From positions 1 to 25,392 of the IMG/VR virus record IMGVR_UViG_3300005613_000381: a stretch of DNA of 25,392 bases. One strand, written 5' to 3'. The notes below the pieces were generated by a model. It did not search any database. It worked only from the letters and a program-made list of their open reading frames with translations, and was not told the origin of the DNA. Of the stretch, positions 8,189 through 16,392 are shown piece by piece. Made by a program: the position numbers and the translations under genes. The stretch comes from a virus. Within the stretch, counting starts at the first letter, position 1. The number at the start of each line of letters is the position of its first letter.

Positions 8189-8312
8189 CTTTTCCGTCCT
8201 TTATATAGCCCTGTTCTTTCAAAATCTTCACCAAATCTTTTGGTAAATCCTTAACTTTGTAATCACCGAGCTTATAGTGTTTATTTTTCCATATAAATAT
8301 TTTATCAGCCAT
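8172..8312 (-). CDS. Small basic hypothetical protein (46 aa)
   Basis: 46 codons from ATG 8312 with Shine-Dalgarno AGGAG eight bases upstream. The start overlaps the end of the tail-terminator fusion by 8 bp (ATGGCTGA), and the end overlaps the start of the tail tube gene by 17 bp. The product begins MADKIFIWKNKHYKLGDYKV and contains DLPKDLVKILKEQGYI. It is lysine-rich, with no cysteines or membrane segment. Overlap on both sides plus a strong ribosome site make it likely real. Small proteins often occur between tail terminator and tube genes, but I do not recognise this one. Confidence 0.75.
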   Translation of the reverse strand: MADKIFIWKNKHYKLGDYKVKDLPKDLVKILKEQGYIKDGKDENGK

Positions 8313-9657
8313 TTATACGCTCCTGTATCCTTAAAGATATAATCCTCAAAGAATAGTTGTCATTATATCCAGCACGAGTTGGATCAAACGCACCTGAATA
8401 ATAATCGCCCTTATCAACATTAATAATTCTTGCACAATATGCGTAACCACCAAGATCGCCATCGTCAATTATTGTATCGCATATCGCCTTCTGATCTTCG
8501 TTAATACGTTCTAATCTGTCTTGGTTAATGTTATGAAACATATATAAATCAACAAAATGACCAACATCATATCGGTATCCGCCCGCTTCTTCCCACTCCT
8601 CATTTCCGTCTTTTATCAATACGGCAGGATACCTGTTTCCTATTTTCACAACATTATCTTCAGTCAAGTAATCCACATAACCAAATATATCTCTTTCATA
8701 TCGCTGAATATTATCAATAAGGTCTTTCAAGTAATCCAAATACAGCTGTTGATTAGATTCCCAATTATCAACTAAGGTTACTGTCTCATAGTCGAAACTC
8801 TCAACCTGTGAATAATCACCATTGGAGTTTTTGCCTTGAAATACTATATAATATGTTCCCGCTTTTCCGTAAATCGTTTCGGTGTCACTTGTTCCCGTAC
8901 TATCATAAAAACCAACCGGTTCTACATCGCTTGCGGGTTCTTCATCATAAATAGAAATAACAGTCGAAGCATTAGCTGAATCTTTTGGATTTACCCAAGA
9001 CAGAGTAAGAACATTTGAGCTATTCGATACAGATATTCGAGTAGGTGACATAGGTTCAAGAGAAGTAACCGCTTTCGCAGCTGTTTTGTCCATTGTTCCA
9101 TAGCCAGTTTCCTTGACCCATCCAGTTGAGTAGTTCGAGCAAGTCTGTCTTATTGCCTGTCTCGCATCGTGAAAGTTCCAAGTAGGATTGTCAACAAGTA
9201 TCTGTGCTATAACACCAGCTACACGAGCAGTTGCGGCAGACGTACTTGAATCATCGGTCTGTATTTCAAGACCTGCACCATGACTGCCATCTTCATGTGC
9301 CACCGCACAAATTATATCTAATCGTGAAGGTTCGGTAAATTCCGTATTAGTACCATCACCAAACGAATGTACAATTCCAACCCTGTTTATGTAAGTACTG
9401 CTTCCATAAGTAGAAGTTCCATATTCACCATCTCCACCACCTGCCCATGCTGTATCTCCACCGCCTTCGTTTCTTGCATCTGTCAGCCCCGTTAACGAAC
9501 TTGATATTATGTCAAAGCCATTCTCTATTGCATAAATAATTGCTGCTGCTATACCAGAACTTGTATCCTCTATCGTTGCAGTGGGACACTCTGCCTGTAT
9601 TATAGCAGTCATTGTGGCTGCATGTCCAGCACCTGCGTCAGCTACTAAAACCTTCAT
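8305..9657 (-). CDS. Subtilase-like domain - FN3-like - tail terminator-like fusion protein
   Basis: 450 residues; ATG 9657 overlaps the stop of the upstream gene (TAATG). Residues 1-200 match the peptidase S8 layout: VADAGAGHAATMTAII at 5-20 (D7, H12), IYAIENGFDIISSSL at 41-55, STSAATARVAGVIAQIL at 138-154 in place of GTSMATPHVAG (S140), and GYGTMDKTAAKAV at 185-197. The usual ~30 residues between Asp and His are missing, and the oxyanion Asn region reads FGDGTN, so activity is uncertain. Residues 205-290 look like a fibronectin type III domain (TRISVSNSSNVLTLSWVNP). Residues 300-450 resemble a tail terminator or completion protein (NRYPAVLIKDGNEEW, YRYDVGHFVDLYMF, YSLRIISLRIQE), which fits its place before the tail tube gene. 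Confidence 0.75.
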   Translation of the reverse strand: MKVLVADAGAGHAATMTAIIQAECPTATIEDTSSGIAAAIIYAIENGFDIISSSLTGLTDARNEGGGDTAWAGGGDGEYGTSTYGSSTYINRVGIVHSFGDGTNTEFTEPSRLDIICAVAHEDGSHGAGLEIQTDDSSTSAATARVAGVIAQILVDNPTWNFHDARQAIRQTCSNYSTGWVKETGYGTMDKTAAKAVTSLEPMSPTRISVSNSSNVLTLSWVNPKDSANASTVISIYDEEPASDVEPVGFYDSTGTSDTETIYGKAGTYYIVFQGKNSNGDYSQVESFDYETVTLVDNWESNQQLYLDYLKDLIDNIQRYERDIFGYVDYLTEDNVVKIGNRYPAVLIKDGNEEWEEAGGYRYDVGHFVDLYMFHNINQDRLERINEDQKAICDTIIDDGDLGGYAYCARIINVDKGDYYSGAFDPTRAGYNDNYSLRIISLRIQERING

Positions 9658-10169
9658 TAGTAAAACAAAACCCTAATCCAAAAATTGCTATCTTGAGCAA
9701 GAGTATCAACAGCAGTTGCACTATAATCATAAGTGTAAACATAAAGCGTAGAATCAGAAGCTCTCCTGCATTCAAAAAAAACAAGTTTGCTGTTTTCCCC
9801 TATTAAATCTTCACCAATAGCATAATTTAACATTATTTTACCGGAAGTGTCAAATGTATAATCGCTAAATGTTAATTTAAAATAATTTGGTGCTGATTGG
9901 TTTATAACACAAGTTCCACCAGTAGTATTCGCACATTCAGTTTGACTCCAATTTGTACCAACTTCAGCTACTACATAAACAGTATATTCTTTACATTGCA
10001 ACATATCCACATTATCATAAACGGTAGTTCCCGTTAGTGCGTCATATAAATTTGTTATGTGACTTGCCTCAATATCATTTCCAGCACTAATGCCAGTTTT
10101 AGATAAATCCGCACCCCACACACTCACACACATTGCTATTAATACTATTATTATTATAAACTTTTTCAT
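9657..10169 (-). CDS. Secreted-looking small fibre/collar protein
   Basis: 170 residues from ATG 10169 with Shine-Dalgarno AGAGG. The N-terminus is a clear Sec-type signal peptide: MKK, then FIIIIVLIAMCVSV and a probable cleavage after VWG. The mature part begins ADLSKTGISAGNDIEASHI. It contains NLYDALTGTTVYDN, a motif often seen in phage fibre N-terminal regions that list objects to be trimerised, then two cysteine pairs in a beta-rich region, and ends TLAQDSNFWIRVLFY. It sits between another signal-peptide fibre gene and the tail-terminator fusion. I do not recognise a named family; a surface fibre or collar whisker role is inferred. Confidence 0.65.
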   Translation of the reverse strand: MKKFIIIIVLIAMCVSVWGADLSKTGISAGNDIEASHITNLYDALTGTTVYDNVDMLQCKEYTVYVVAEVGTNWSQTECANTTGGTCVINQSAPNYFKLTFSDYTFDTSGKIMLNYAIGEDLIGENSKLVFFECRRASDSTLYVYTYDYSATAVDTLAQDSNFWIRVLFY

Positions 10170-10180
10170 TTTTACCTCTT

Positions 10181-11215
10181 TTAATCTGCACTATGCAGGT
10201 CTGTTTCAAACCAACTTGTTACAAGCCACTGGACACCATTAGTGGTATCTCCATTTCCTGTATTTTTTAAAATAAAACAACCACCTGTTTTAAGAAACGA
10301 CAATACGCTATCCCTTACCGAAGAACTGTCTGCGTTTGCCATACCAAAATATTCACCATCTGCTGTTTCTATATCAACATCATGAGTATTGTCTTTTGAT
10401 AAAAAAACGCATTCCGCCAAAACACCCAATTCGTTATATGTAGGCAAAACAACATCTATGCTGTCGGTAGTAGAATCAAATTCTATCTGTCCAGATTTAA
10501 ACTGTGTTGCAGTTACAACGGTATCAGAATGAGTTATGGTTTTTTTTGACACACCACCAATTATTCCAGAAGTAGAAAGAAGGTTTGTATTTGAATCTAC
10601 TCCATCAATAGAGCTTGCCGCAATATTCTGTAACGTATTGTCATCACCGTCAATTACTTTATTAGTTAATGTGTCGGCAGCACTATCGGTTACAATAGAT
10701 GATGTAATGACAGTTCCCTTTATTGCAAATTCGCCAGTAATATTAAGGGTATCTGAATAAGTATATTTTCCACTTATTGTTTCACTTGCAGTCTTGTCTA
10801 ATAGGTTTTGACTTGACACTCCACCAATAGAACAGGTATCCGAAAATGTCCACTCCCCGCTTACTGTATCATCAATAGTTGCATCTAAAAGATTTCCCAC
10901 CTGAATGTCATTTATTGTGGACGACTGTGCGGTAAAGCCAATGCTTGTTACAACATGTAGCGTGTCTGCATAAATAGTGTCAACCTCAAAATCGTTTATA
11001 TTCAACGAATCAATACCAGTTGCAACCAAATAAGCAGCAACAAGGTTTGCTACCGAAATCTTTTTGGTCGCCACCGAAGAAGTGTCCTCAATAACCAAAT
11101 AATCATTTGAAGCAGCAGTTGTCAGTTCCGTTAAGTCCAATACTGTTTTTGTAGATGCACCAATTAGCAACATCGAAATACAAATAATAACAGCCAAAGT
11201 TATAAATTTTTTCAT
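10181..11215 (-). CDS. Fibre protein with signal peptide and shaft repeats
   Basis: 344 residues from ATG 11215, Shine-Dalgarno GAGG. Residues 1-20 form a signal-peptide-like segment (MKKFITLAVIICISMLLIGA). Then TVLDLTELTTAASNDYLVIEDTSS matches the common phage fibre adhesin opening LTEL..A..D.L.I.D. The shaft contains repeated blocks: VGNLLDATIDDTVSGEWTFSD, SQNLLDKTASETISGKYTYSD and TNLLSTSGIIGGVSKKTI; a related block occurs in the protein at 1748-2680. The C-terminus (QIEFDSTTDSIDVVLPTYNE onward) is a compact beta domain like those ending structural fibres. It lies next to the neck protein, so it may be a collar fibre. A signal peptide on a virion protein assembled in the cytoplasm is unexpected. 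Confidence 0.7.
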   Translation of the reverse strand: MKKFITLAVIICISMLLIGASTKTVLDLTELTTAASNDYLVIEDTSSVATKKISVANLVAAYLVATGIDSLNINDFEVDTIYADTLHVVTSIGFTAQSSTINDIQVGNLLDATIDDTVSGEWTFSDTCSIGGVSSQNLLDKTASETISGKYTYSDTLNITGEFAIKGTVITSSIVTDSAADTLTNKVIDGDDNTLQNIAASSIDGVDSNTNLLSTSGIIGGVSKKTITHSDTVVTATQFKSGQIEFDSTTDSIDVVLPTYNELGVLAECVFLSKDNTHDVDIETADGEYFGMANADSSSVRDSVLSFLKTGGCFILKNTGNGDTTNGVQWLVTSWFETDLHSAD

Positions 11216-11224
11216 AATTTCCTC

Positions 11225-14026
11225 TTAATCATACTTTATGTAATAACCATCTTGCGTTTGTATATACTCTCCATCCTGTGTAACAAGATAGCCAGTAATT
11301 GTATCTTCTTGATTGTGCAATATATACTGATTATTCGTTTTACAGATAAACCCTATATAATTATCAGTCTCGTCTAATGTGCCAAGATCAACAATTTTAT
11401 TTCCCTCTCTGTCGTTACTGATTATTTCAATGCCACTTCTTGAAATTCTACATACACCAACTTCGGCAAGCCAGTAATATGTATCAGCATCTCTTGCAAT
11501 ACTTCGTGGTGCATATAAACCATATCCTTCATTTTCCCAGATAAGATTTTCGGCACCCACATTCCACTCTCCTTCACTACCCTCAAGAATAAATCTATAT
11601 ATTTTATGTCGTGTCCATATAAGTATAGTATTAACATACATACCATTTGACTGTAAGAAAGGTGCTTGCCCCATAGCAAGTATCTCTCCCTCAATATCTC
11701 TATAATATAAGTCAGGGAAATTTATTCCATTAACCTCTCCCCACTTAACCCTATTCTTATATTCCTTATACTCAACTGATCGTACTTCGCCAAAGGTAAT
11801 ATTGTTGTTGTGTGTAGTATAATTATATCCAATCATTGTTTCAAAAGCTGGCATCAAATTGGCGATTTGTTTTACAGTTTTTTCATTATTTGTCGAACTT
11901 GAAATATATTTATTTTCAACATATTGCCATTGGTCAATCTCTCTCCATGTATATGGCGACCTGTGTATTACAAAACTTGTTAGCGTTTCTTCATCAATAT
12001 CCTCAATGGTATATTCTTCGCTTTCTATCGTATTGCCACAAACATCTAAAACAAACAAACTTCTTTTTTCTGTATCTAAATTCCAAGAAAATAATATAAA
12101 ATATATTTTGATTAATGCCGTATCATATTCTATTGACAGAACATTATCATCTTCATCTTTAAAATAACCAGTTGAATCTAATTTTATTGCCAAACTATAT
12201 GTTGCACTATTAATATTTATTGACAACAACAAATCGTTTTGTGGATAGCCAGAACCGCTATATCTTAAAAATCCACATACATATCCAGAATTACTTATAT
12301 TTTTATCTTCATTAAATGCAACGCCAACACCCGTGGCAACAGAACCACTTGCTATTCTAATTGCAGAATTCCCAAAGGTTTGATTTACTGCTGGCAATAT
12401 TGCCCTTTGGGTAGTAATCCATTCTGCATGAGTAAATTGTCCGTCATAAACAGTATTAGCTTTATTTAGAAACTTTGTGTCTATATCGGGATAACCATCC
12501 CAATCTTTTTCATTCATCGGTGCGGTTACAATAGCACCATCAACAACTTTTATTCCATCTCCCCACACTTCTTGGTCAGCCCACGTCTCTGTCCACTGTC
12601 CGTATTCTTCATCCTGATACTTTGTAATATCAACGCCAGCATAGTCCGACTGGTCATCTTCAGGTGTCCAACATAAATATATTGTGTGTGTGGAAGATCC
12701 AGTTAGCTGTGGTATCTTAATATAAACATCGGTATAGTTTGAAGTATTCCAAGTGCCGATATAACAGTTTATTGGAGTTGTAACATCTGTATCATACAAC
12801 CTGATATAATTAGCATTACTAAAACTACCAGAACTTTCAAAATCTTCCCAATTAAGAGAATCTATTGCATCATCTTCGCTACTGCCACTATCGTATAACC
12901 TTACTCTAATAACCGCATCTATAAAGGTTTTTGTGTTTACATTTGTAATATTTATCGGAACATAGTATTTAAACTTAAATGGAAATTGCACCTTTGTTTT
13001 TACACAGCCCAATACTGGCACACCGCTTACAACAGCACCAACCTTAGCAATAGGAGCTATGTCATTTTCATAACTTACCAAAGCACCAGCATCATTCTCA
13101 ACTGATATAATATAACTATTACCAGTATCATCATCTACATTTGTTTTATCAACAATATCATAAGACTGTGCATATCTAAACGTACCAGCACTCGATCCTT
13201 CTGAATAGTTTACAATTCTATAAAATACCGCAAACTCTTTAAGTCTATCCTCGGTAAGTTCATCTGTATCTGGAATTGATAAATTACTTATGGTAACCTT
13301 ATTTACCCACCGTTCTGCTTCACCATCTGTTTCCTTAAAGAACTGCATGTCAAGGGTATCAGAAATAGGAGAGGGATTACTATACTCTCCATTTTCTGTA
13401 ACAACACAGTAACATATCTGAATAAGACCACACTCACACATTCTGTCCTGATCTGCATTTTCTTCCCAATCATCACTATTCCAGTCAGTTAGTTGCGTTA
13501 CTTCTGGTTTTGCTCTTGGTGCTTCGATCCCCATTTTCCCATACTGCAAATCGCCGTCAGTATCGTATGCTACAAAGTGAGTAGTATTACTTCCACCCCA
13601 ATCAGTTATAATTAGTTTATCTGGTGCTTCTATAAACTCCAAGCTCGTAGCAGAACTATACTCAACACCATCTATACTTATTTGATTAGTCGAATAATCC
13701 CCATCTTCATCAAGATATATCACATACAGTTCAAGTCCGCTAACGCCATCTACTAATACAACGTAACATACAGTAGTATCACTATCAATATCAGAAGGAG
13801 AACTTGACGGATACCAAACATAGAAATCGTTTAAATCCCCAAGATCGTCTATGACTGTTTGCAAATCTGAATCATAGGTTTCTACATCTTTCCTAACAGA
13901 AAGAGTTCCCTTGTTCAGAATTTCATAGTTTCTGCAAATCTGAGTTTCTCCGTCTTTAAGTATATCAGCACGAACACCATCATTAAGACCTTCACTCAGG
14001 TCTGAAATCAGTATTCTTTTTTTCAT
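11225..14026 (-). CDS. Large neck/tail beta-propeller-like protein with DUF2341 and LamG-like insertion
   Basis: 933 residues from ATG 14026 (ATGA overlap with the upstream gene). The N-terminal part (MKKRILISDLSEGLNDGVRA, then FIEAPDKLIITDWGG) and the C-terminal part (about 730-900: NRVKWGEVNGINFPDLYYRD, TILIWTRHKIYRFILEG, APRSIARDADTYYWLAEVGV) match the repeating blades of beta-propeller-like phage neck or stabilisation proteins. Between them, about 348-462 reads as a DUF2341 domain (FKFKYYVPINITNVNTKTF, YIRLYDTDVTTPINCYIG, VYIKIPQLTGSSTHTIYLCW). Residues 475-690 look like a concanavalin/LamG-type sandwich. It has no signal peptide. The insertion may carry sugar binding at the head-tail collar. 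The domain names come from motif memory. Confidence 0.7.
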   Translation of the reverse strand: MKKRILISDLSEGLNDGVRADILKDGETQICRNYEILNKGTLSVRKDVETYDSDLQTVIDDLGDLNDFYVWYPSSSPSDIDSDTTVCYVVLVDGVSGLELYVIYLDEDGDYSTNQISIDGVEYSSATSLEFIEAPDKLIITDWGGSNTTHFVAYDTDGDLQYGKMGIEAPRAKPEVTQLTDWNSDDWEENADQDRMCECGLIQICYCVVTENGEYSNPSPISDTLDMQFFKETDGEAERWVNKVTISNLSIPDTDELTEDRLKEFAVFYRIVNYSEGSSAGTFRYAQSYDIVDKTNVDDDTGNSYIISVENDAGALVSYENDIAPIAKVGAVVSGVPVLGCVKTKVQFPFKFKYYVPINITNVNTKTFIDAVIRVRLYDSGSSEDDAIDSLNWEDFESSGSFSNANYIRLYDTDVTTPINCYIGTWNTSNYTDVYIKIPQLTGSSTHTIYLCWTPEDDQSDYAGVDITKYQDEEYGQWTETWADQEVWGDGIKVVDGAIVTAPMNEKDWDGYPDIDTKFLNKANTVYDGQFTHAEWITTQRAILPAVNQTFGNSAIRIASGSVATGVGVAFNEDKNISNSGYVCGFLRYSGSGYPQNDLLLSININSATYSLAIKLDSTGYFKDEDDNVLSIEYDTALIKIYFILFSWNLDTEKRSLFVLDVCGNTIESEEYTIEDIDEETLTSFVIHRSPYTWREIDQWQYVENKYISSSTNNEKTVKQIANLMPAFETMIGYNYTTHNNNITFGEVRSVEYKEYKNRVKWGEVNGINFPDLYYRDIEGEILAMGQAPFLQSNGMYVNTILIWTRHKIYRFILEGSEGEWNVGAENLIWENEGYGLYAPRSIARDADTYYWLAEVGVCRISRSGIEIISNDREGNKIVDLGTLDETDNYIGFICKTNNQYILHNQEDTITGYLVTQDGEYIQTQDGYYIKYD

Positions 14027-14913
14027 TTAGACGGATCGTTATAGTTATAGCTCTGTTCGGCTGTCTCCATTGTGAATCGTGCATTTTCCTGATTGATGAT
14101 TGCCTGCATCATATTATTAAACACACCATAGTTAAACTTAAAGGTGTCTGCGTCTCGATACTCTTTCATGGTTGCAATATTAGCAAGAACACCAGCAGTA
14201 AATCCCTCAATCCAACTATCCGGTATTGCTATTGTTGCATCGTAGGCACTTGAAGTAGGTATTGTTATGCCAAAATATCCACGAATTAACGTATCAACAT
14301 CATCTTCAAACGCACTTGCACCAAAAACAATTTCATCTCTTTCGTTAATGTTATACGCTTCTTCTGACGTATTCCTGAGAATATAATCAATAGTTCTTTG
14401 ATCCCACGCTTCATTCGCAACAATCACGCCATTGGGTGCTAACTTAATAAATCCATCTGGAAGTGTAAGCATATAGTTAGACCCTGCCGTATTATAAGAA
14501 AGCGAGAAGTCTGAGTCAACGGAACAGATAATAACTGTTACGTTATCTATATCCCCCGTTTCTTCTACCATATCTTCGTCTACTGTAATATTGTCGGCAT
14601 CAACCCTACTTGCTAACGTATAAACACCATCGTTTGAAGTTGTTCCGCTTAAAATAACCATATAATCTGCAACGGCAACGGCAGTAGTAAATACCTCTTC
14701 AGCATCTCCGCTCGTAATTGTTTTAGTTTCATAATTAATATTAAGCATCATTGTGTGGTTTAATTTTTCCGTAATAGCAGTTTTTGTATCCAGTTTTCCA
14801 TTTGTTGCACTATTGAGTTGTCGCACAATTCTTTTTGCCTGTCGTAAAATCTGTTTCGGGGATACTTGTGGAAAAACATCTTTTACCTGTGCTTCTAAAT
14901 AACTAAATTCCAT
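14023..14913 (-). CDS. Putative head-tail connector / neck protein
   Basis: 296 residues from ATG 14913 with Shine-Dalgarno AGAGG. The start (MEFSYLEAQVKDVFPQVSPK, then QILRQAKRIVRQLNS) is helical. The centre is a beta-rich region of about 100 residues (SGTTSNDGVYTLASRVDADN), a motif often seen as an inserted Ig-like or gene-product-specific domain. The C-terminal 120 residues are helical (DSWIEGFTAGVLANIATMKE, MMQAIINQENARFTMETAEQ). No catalytic motifs are visible. It sits between an adaptor-like gene and the large propeller protein, so a neck or connector role is the best guess. The family is not recognised. Confidence 0.55.
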   Translation of the reverse strand: MEFSYLEAQVKDVFPQVSPKQILRQAKRIVRQLNSATNGKLDTKTAITEKLNHTMMLNINYETKTITSGDAEEVFTTAVAVADYMVILSGTTSNDGVYTLASRVDADNITVDEDMVEETGDIDNVTVIICSVDSDFSLSYNTAGSNYMLTLPDGFIKLAPNGVIVANEAWDQRTIDYILRNTSEEAYNINERDEIVFGASAFEDDVDTLIRGYFGITIPTSSAYDATIAIPDSWIEGFTAGVLANIATMKEYRDADTFKFNYGVFNNMMQAIINQENARFTMETAEQSYNYNDPSK

Positions 14914-14924
14914 AATTACCTCTT

Positions 14925-15488
14925 TTAATTAACTTCTTTGTTTAGTTTATCTGCGGTTATATCAGCAGCCCTTTGTATAAATGGCTGGCTGTATTTTCCT
15001 AACATTTCATCATCATCACTCCATTGCTCTGGAGATTTTATATATAAGAGCGTTGGCTTCTTTCCACTTGCGGTTGCCTTTGGATAGAAAATAATATCGC
15101 TTCCACGATAATACCAAAACAACTCTTTTGTATCTGGTGCTAATTGTGAGTTTTGTGAAATCCCTCGAATATAGGCAATTTCCTTTTTTACATATACATA
15201 CCCGTCATCAGCACTATCCGGGTCATCATATATCTCTGCTATGTCAACAACTATTGGATCGCCAGTCAAATCATTATCTGCACCAAGAAAAGTAAACTTG
15301 CCCGTTGCGTCTAAAGTAACTTCCTCAGAAGCAACAAGTTCTGGTATATCGTTTAATTTATATTCTCCTGCACCAACAAGTTGTGCAACAGCAGAAAGAA
15401 ATAGTGCCTTTGCCCTATCTTCGTATTCATCAGCATAGTCAGCATCGCACCGGCTAATTATATCAGCTATTAAGTCGCTGTAAGTCAT
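14925..15488 (-). CDS. Putative head-tail adaptor
   Basis: 187 residues from ATG 15488 with a good AAAGGAGAG site; it overlaps the upstream gene by 26 bp. The N-terminus MTYSDLIADIISRCDADYAD, then YEDRAKALFLSAVAQLVGAG, is typical of the helical opening of adaptor proteins that follow the capsid genes (P22 gp4 / gp11-like style). A beta-rich middle follows (IAEIYDDPDS, YVYVKKEIAYIRGI, WYYRGSDIIFYPKATASGKK, LLYIKSPEQW), then a helical end (QPFIQRAADITADKLNKEVN). This layout of helix, beta barrel, helix is common among these adaptors. The assignment is by resemblance and position. Confidence 0.65.
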   Translation of the reverse strand: MTYSDLIADIISRCDADYADEYEDRAKALFLSAVAQLVGAGEYKLNDIPELVASEEVTLDATGKFTFLGADNDLTGDPIVVDIAEIYDDPDSADDGYVYVKKEIAYIRGISQNSQLAPDTKELFWYYRGSDIIFYPKATASGKKPTLLYIKSPEQWSDDDEMLGKYSQPFIQRAADITADKLNKEVN

Positions 15489-15912
15489 TACTCTCCTTTA
15501 ACCTTTCAAGGTTTTTTTCAAATCGTTCCTGTTTAGCTTCTTTTTTTGTATGTACTCTTCTCTCCACACCATCCAGCCTTGCCTTTCTAATCGCCATACG
15601 CATATCGTCAAGCCCCATTTGGAACGAATTAATACCATATTCCCTACATACATGCCGAAGGTCGTTCAGCTTCATTTCATCCAGATCATCTTTTATGGAT
15701 AAATTGTTTAACTCATCATCCACAATATGAACTGATGGATATTTATTTACTAATTTATACGCTACCTTATCTTCTTTTATATCAACAAATCTTTTATGCC
15801 TAAATATAAAATTCAATCTCCTTCTTGGATTCATCTCAGGATATTCTCTCCGTGTTAAAAATCTTGATGTTGCCTGCCCCTTAAATGCTTCTGAGTCTAT
15901 TAAATGATACAT
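15463..15912 (-). CDS. Hypothetical head-completion protein with SAP/Rho_N-like motif
   Basis: 149 residues from ATG 15912, with AAAGGAGAT just upstream; this ribosome site overlaps the T-tract of the terminator-like hairpin at 15921-15948. Residues about 79-110 (DEMKLNDLRHVCREYGINSF, then a second helix) look like a small SAP/Rho_N/HeH-type two-helix motif found in phage head-completion proteins. The C-terminus is strongly basic and helical (VERRVHTKKEAKQERFEKN). The N-terminal half is arginine-rich (NPRRRLNFIFRHKRFVDIKE). A DNA- or protein-binding role at the filled head is possible, but the exact function is not visible. Confidence 0.6.
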   Translation of the reverse strand: MYHLIDSEAFKGQATSRFLTRREYPEMNPRRRLNFIFRHKRFVDIKEDKVAYKLVNKYPSVHIVDDELNNLSIKDDLDEMKLNDLRHVCREYGINSFQMGLDDMRMAIRKARLDGVERRVHTKKEAKQERFEKNLERLKESNDLQRLNS

Positions 15913-15920
15913 TAATCTCC

Positions 15921-15948
15921 TTTAAAACGGGGAGGGTTTCCCCTCCCC
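15921..15948 (-). terminator. Terminator/attenuator hairpin after decoration gene
   Basis: On the minus strand GGGGAGGG pairs with CCCTCCCC around a GAAA tetraloop, 8 bp of almost pure G-C, followed by GTTTTAAA. It lies directly after the stop of the decoration-like gene (15956) and before the next gene's ribosome site. The T-tract is short, so partial read-through is likely. This would lower expression of the adaptor and tail genes relative to the capsid genes. Confidence 0.75.
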
Positions 15949-15955
15949 TATATTT

Positions 15956-16384
15956 TTATGACGGTTGAATAACAAGAGTAACTGTGGCATCACCATCGGC
16001 ATGAGCAGACGATACGAGTTTTAGGTCGTTGTCGTCAGCAGCAAACTCGGCATAAGTTGAATCAATGGTTGTTGCCCTTGCAATTCCCTTATCTGTTGCC
16101 ATGCTCAAAGCACTTGAAACAGCACTTGAACCATTATATACAGTAAGAGTTTTACTGCCAACATTTTCGCCATTTTCCACACGCAGATATGCGTCTATAA
16201 CCTCAAACGCAAATGGTGTGTTTATCGTAATATATTCCGTAGAACCTAAGTTCGCAAAATATACTACAATTCGACCATCCTTGAATGCCTTTGCGGTAAC
16301 AGTTTCACTTCCGCTGTGTGTTGCGGTAAGGGATGCTCCGTCAGGATTTGCACTAAAGTACTTATAGAAATCTATACTTTTCAT
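15956..16384 (-). CDS. Putative head decoration protein
   Basis: 142 residues from ATG 16384; the ribosome site AGGGGGA is close upstream. The product (MKSIDFYKYFSANPDGASL, then GRIVVYFANLGSTEYITINT, VSSALSMATDKGIARATTID, ending DATVTLVIQPS) is a small beta-rich protein without cysteines. It sits just after the major capsid gene, where decoration or cement proteins are usual, and before a strong hairpin. It may coat the capsid surface. No specific family is recognised. Confidence 0.6.
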   Translation of the reverse strand: MKSIDFYKYFSANPDGASLTATHSGSETVTAKAFKDGRIVVYFANLGSTEYITINTPFAFEVIDAYLRVENGENVGSKTLTVYNGSSAVSSALSMATDKGIARATTIDSTYAEFAADDNDLKLVSSAHADGDATVTLVIQPS

Positions 16385-16392
16385 TTTTCCCC

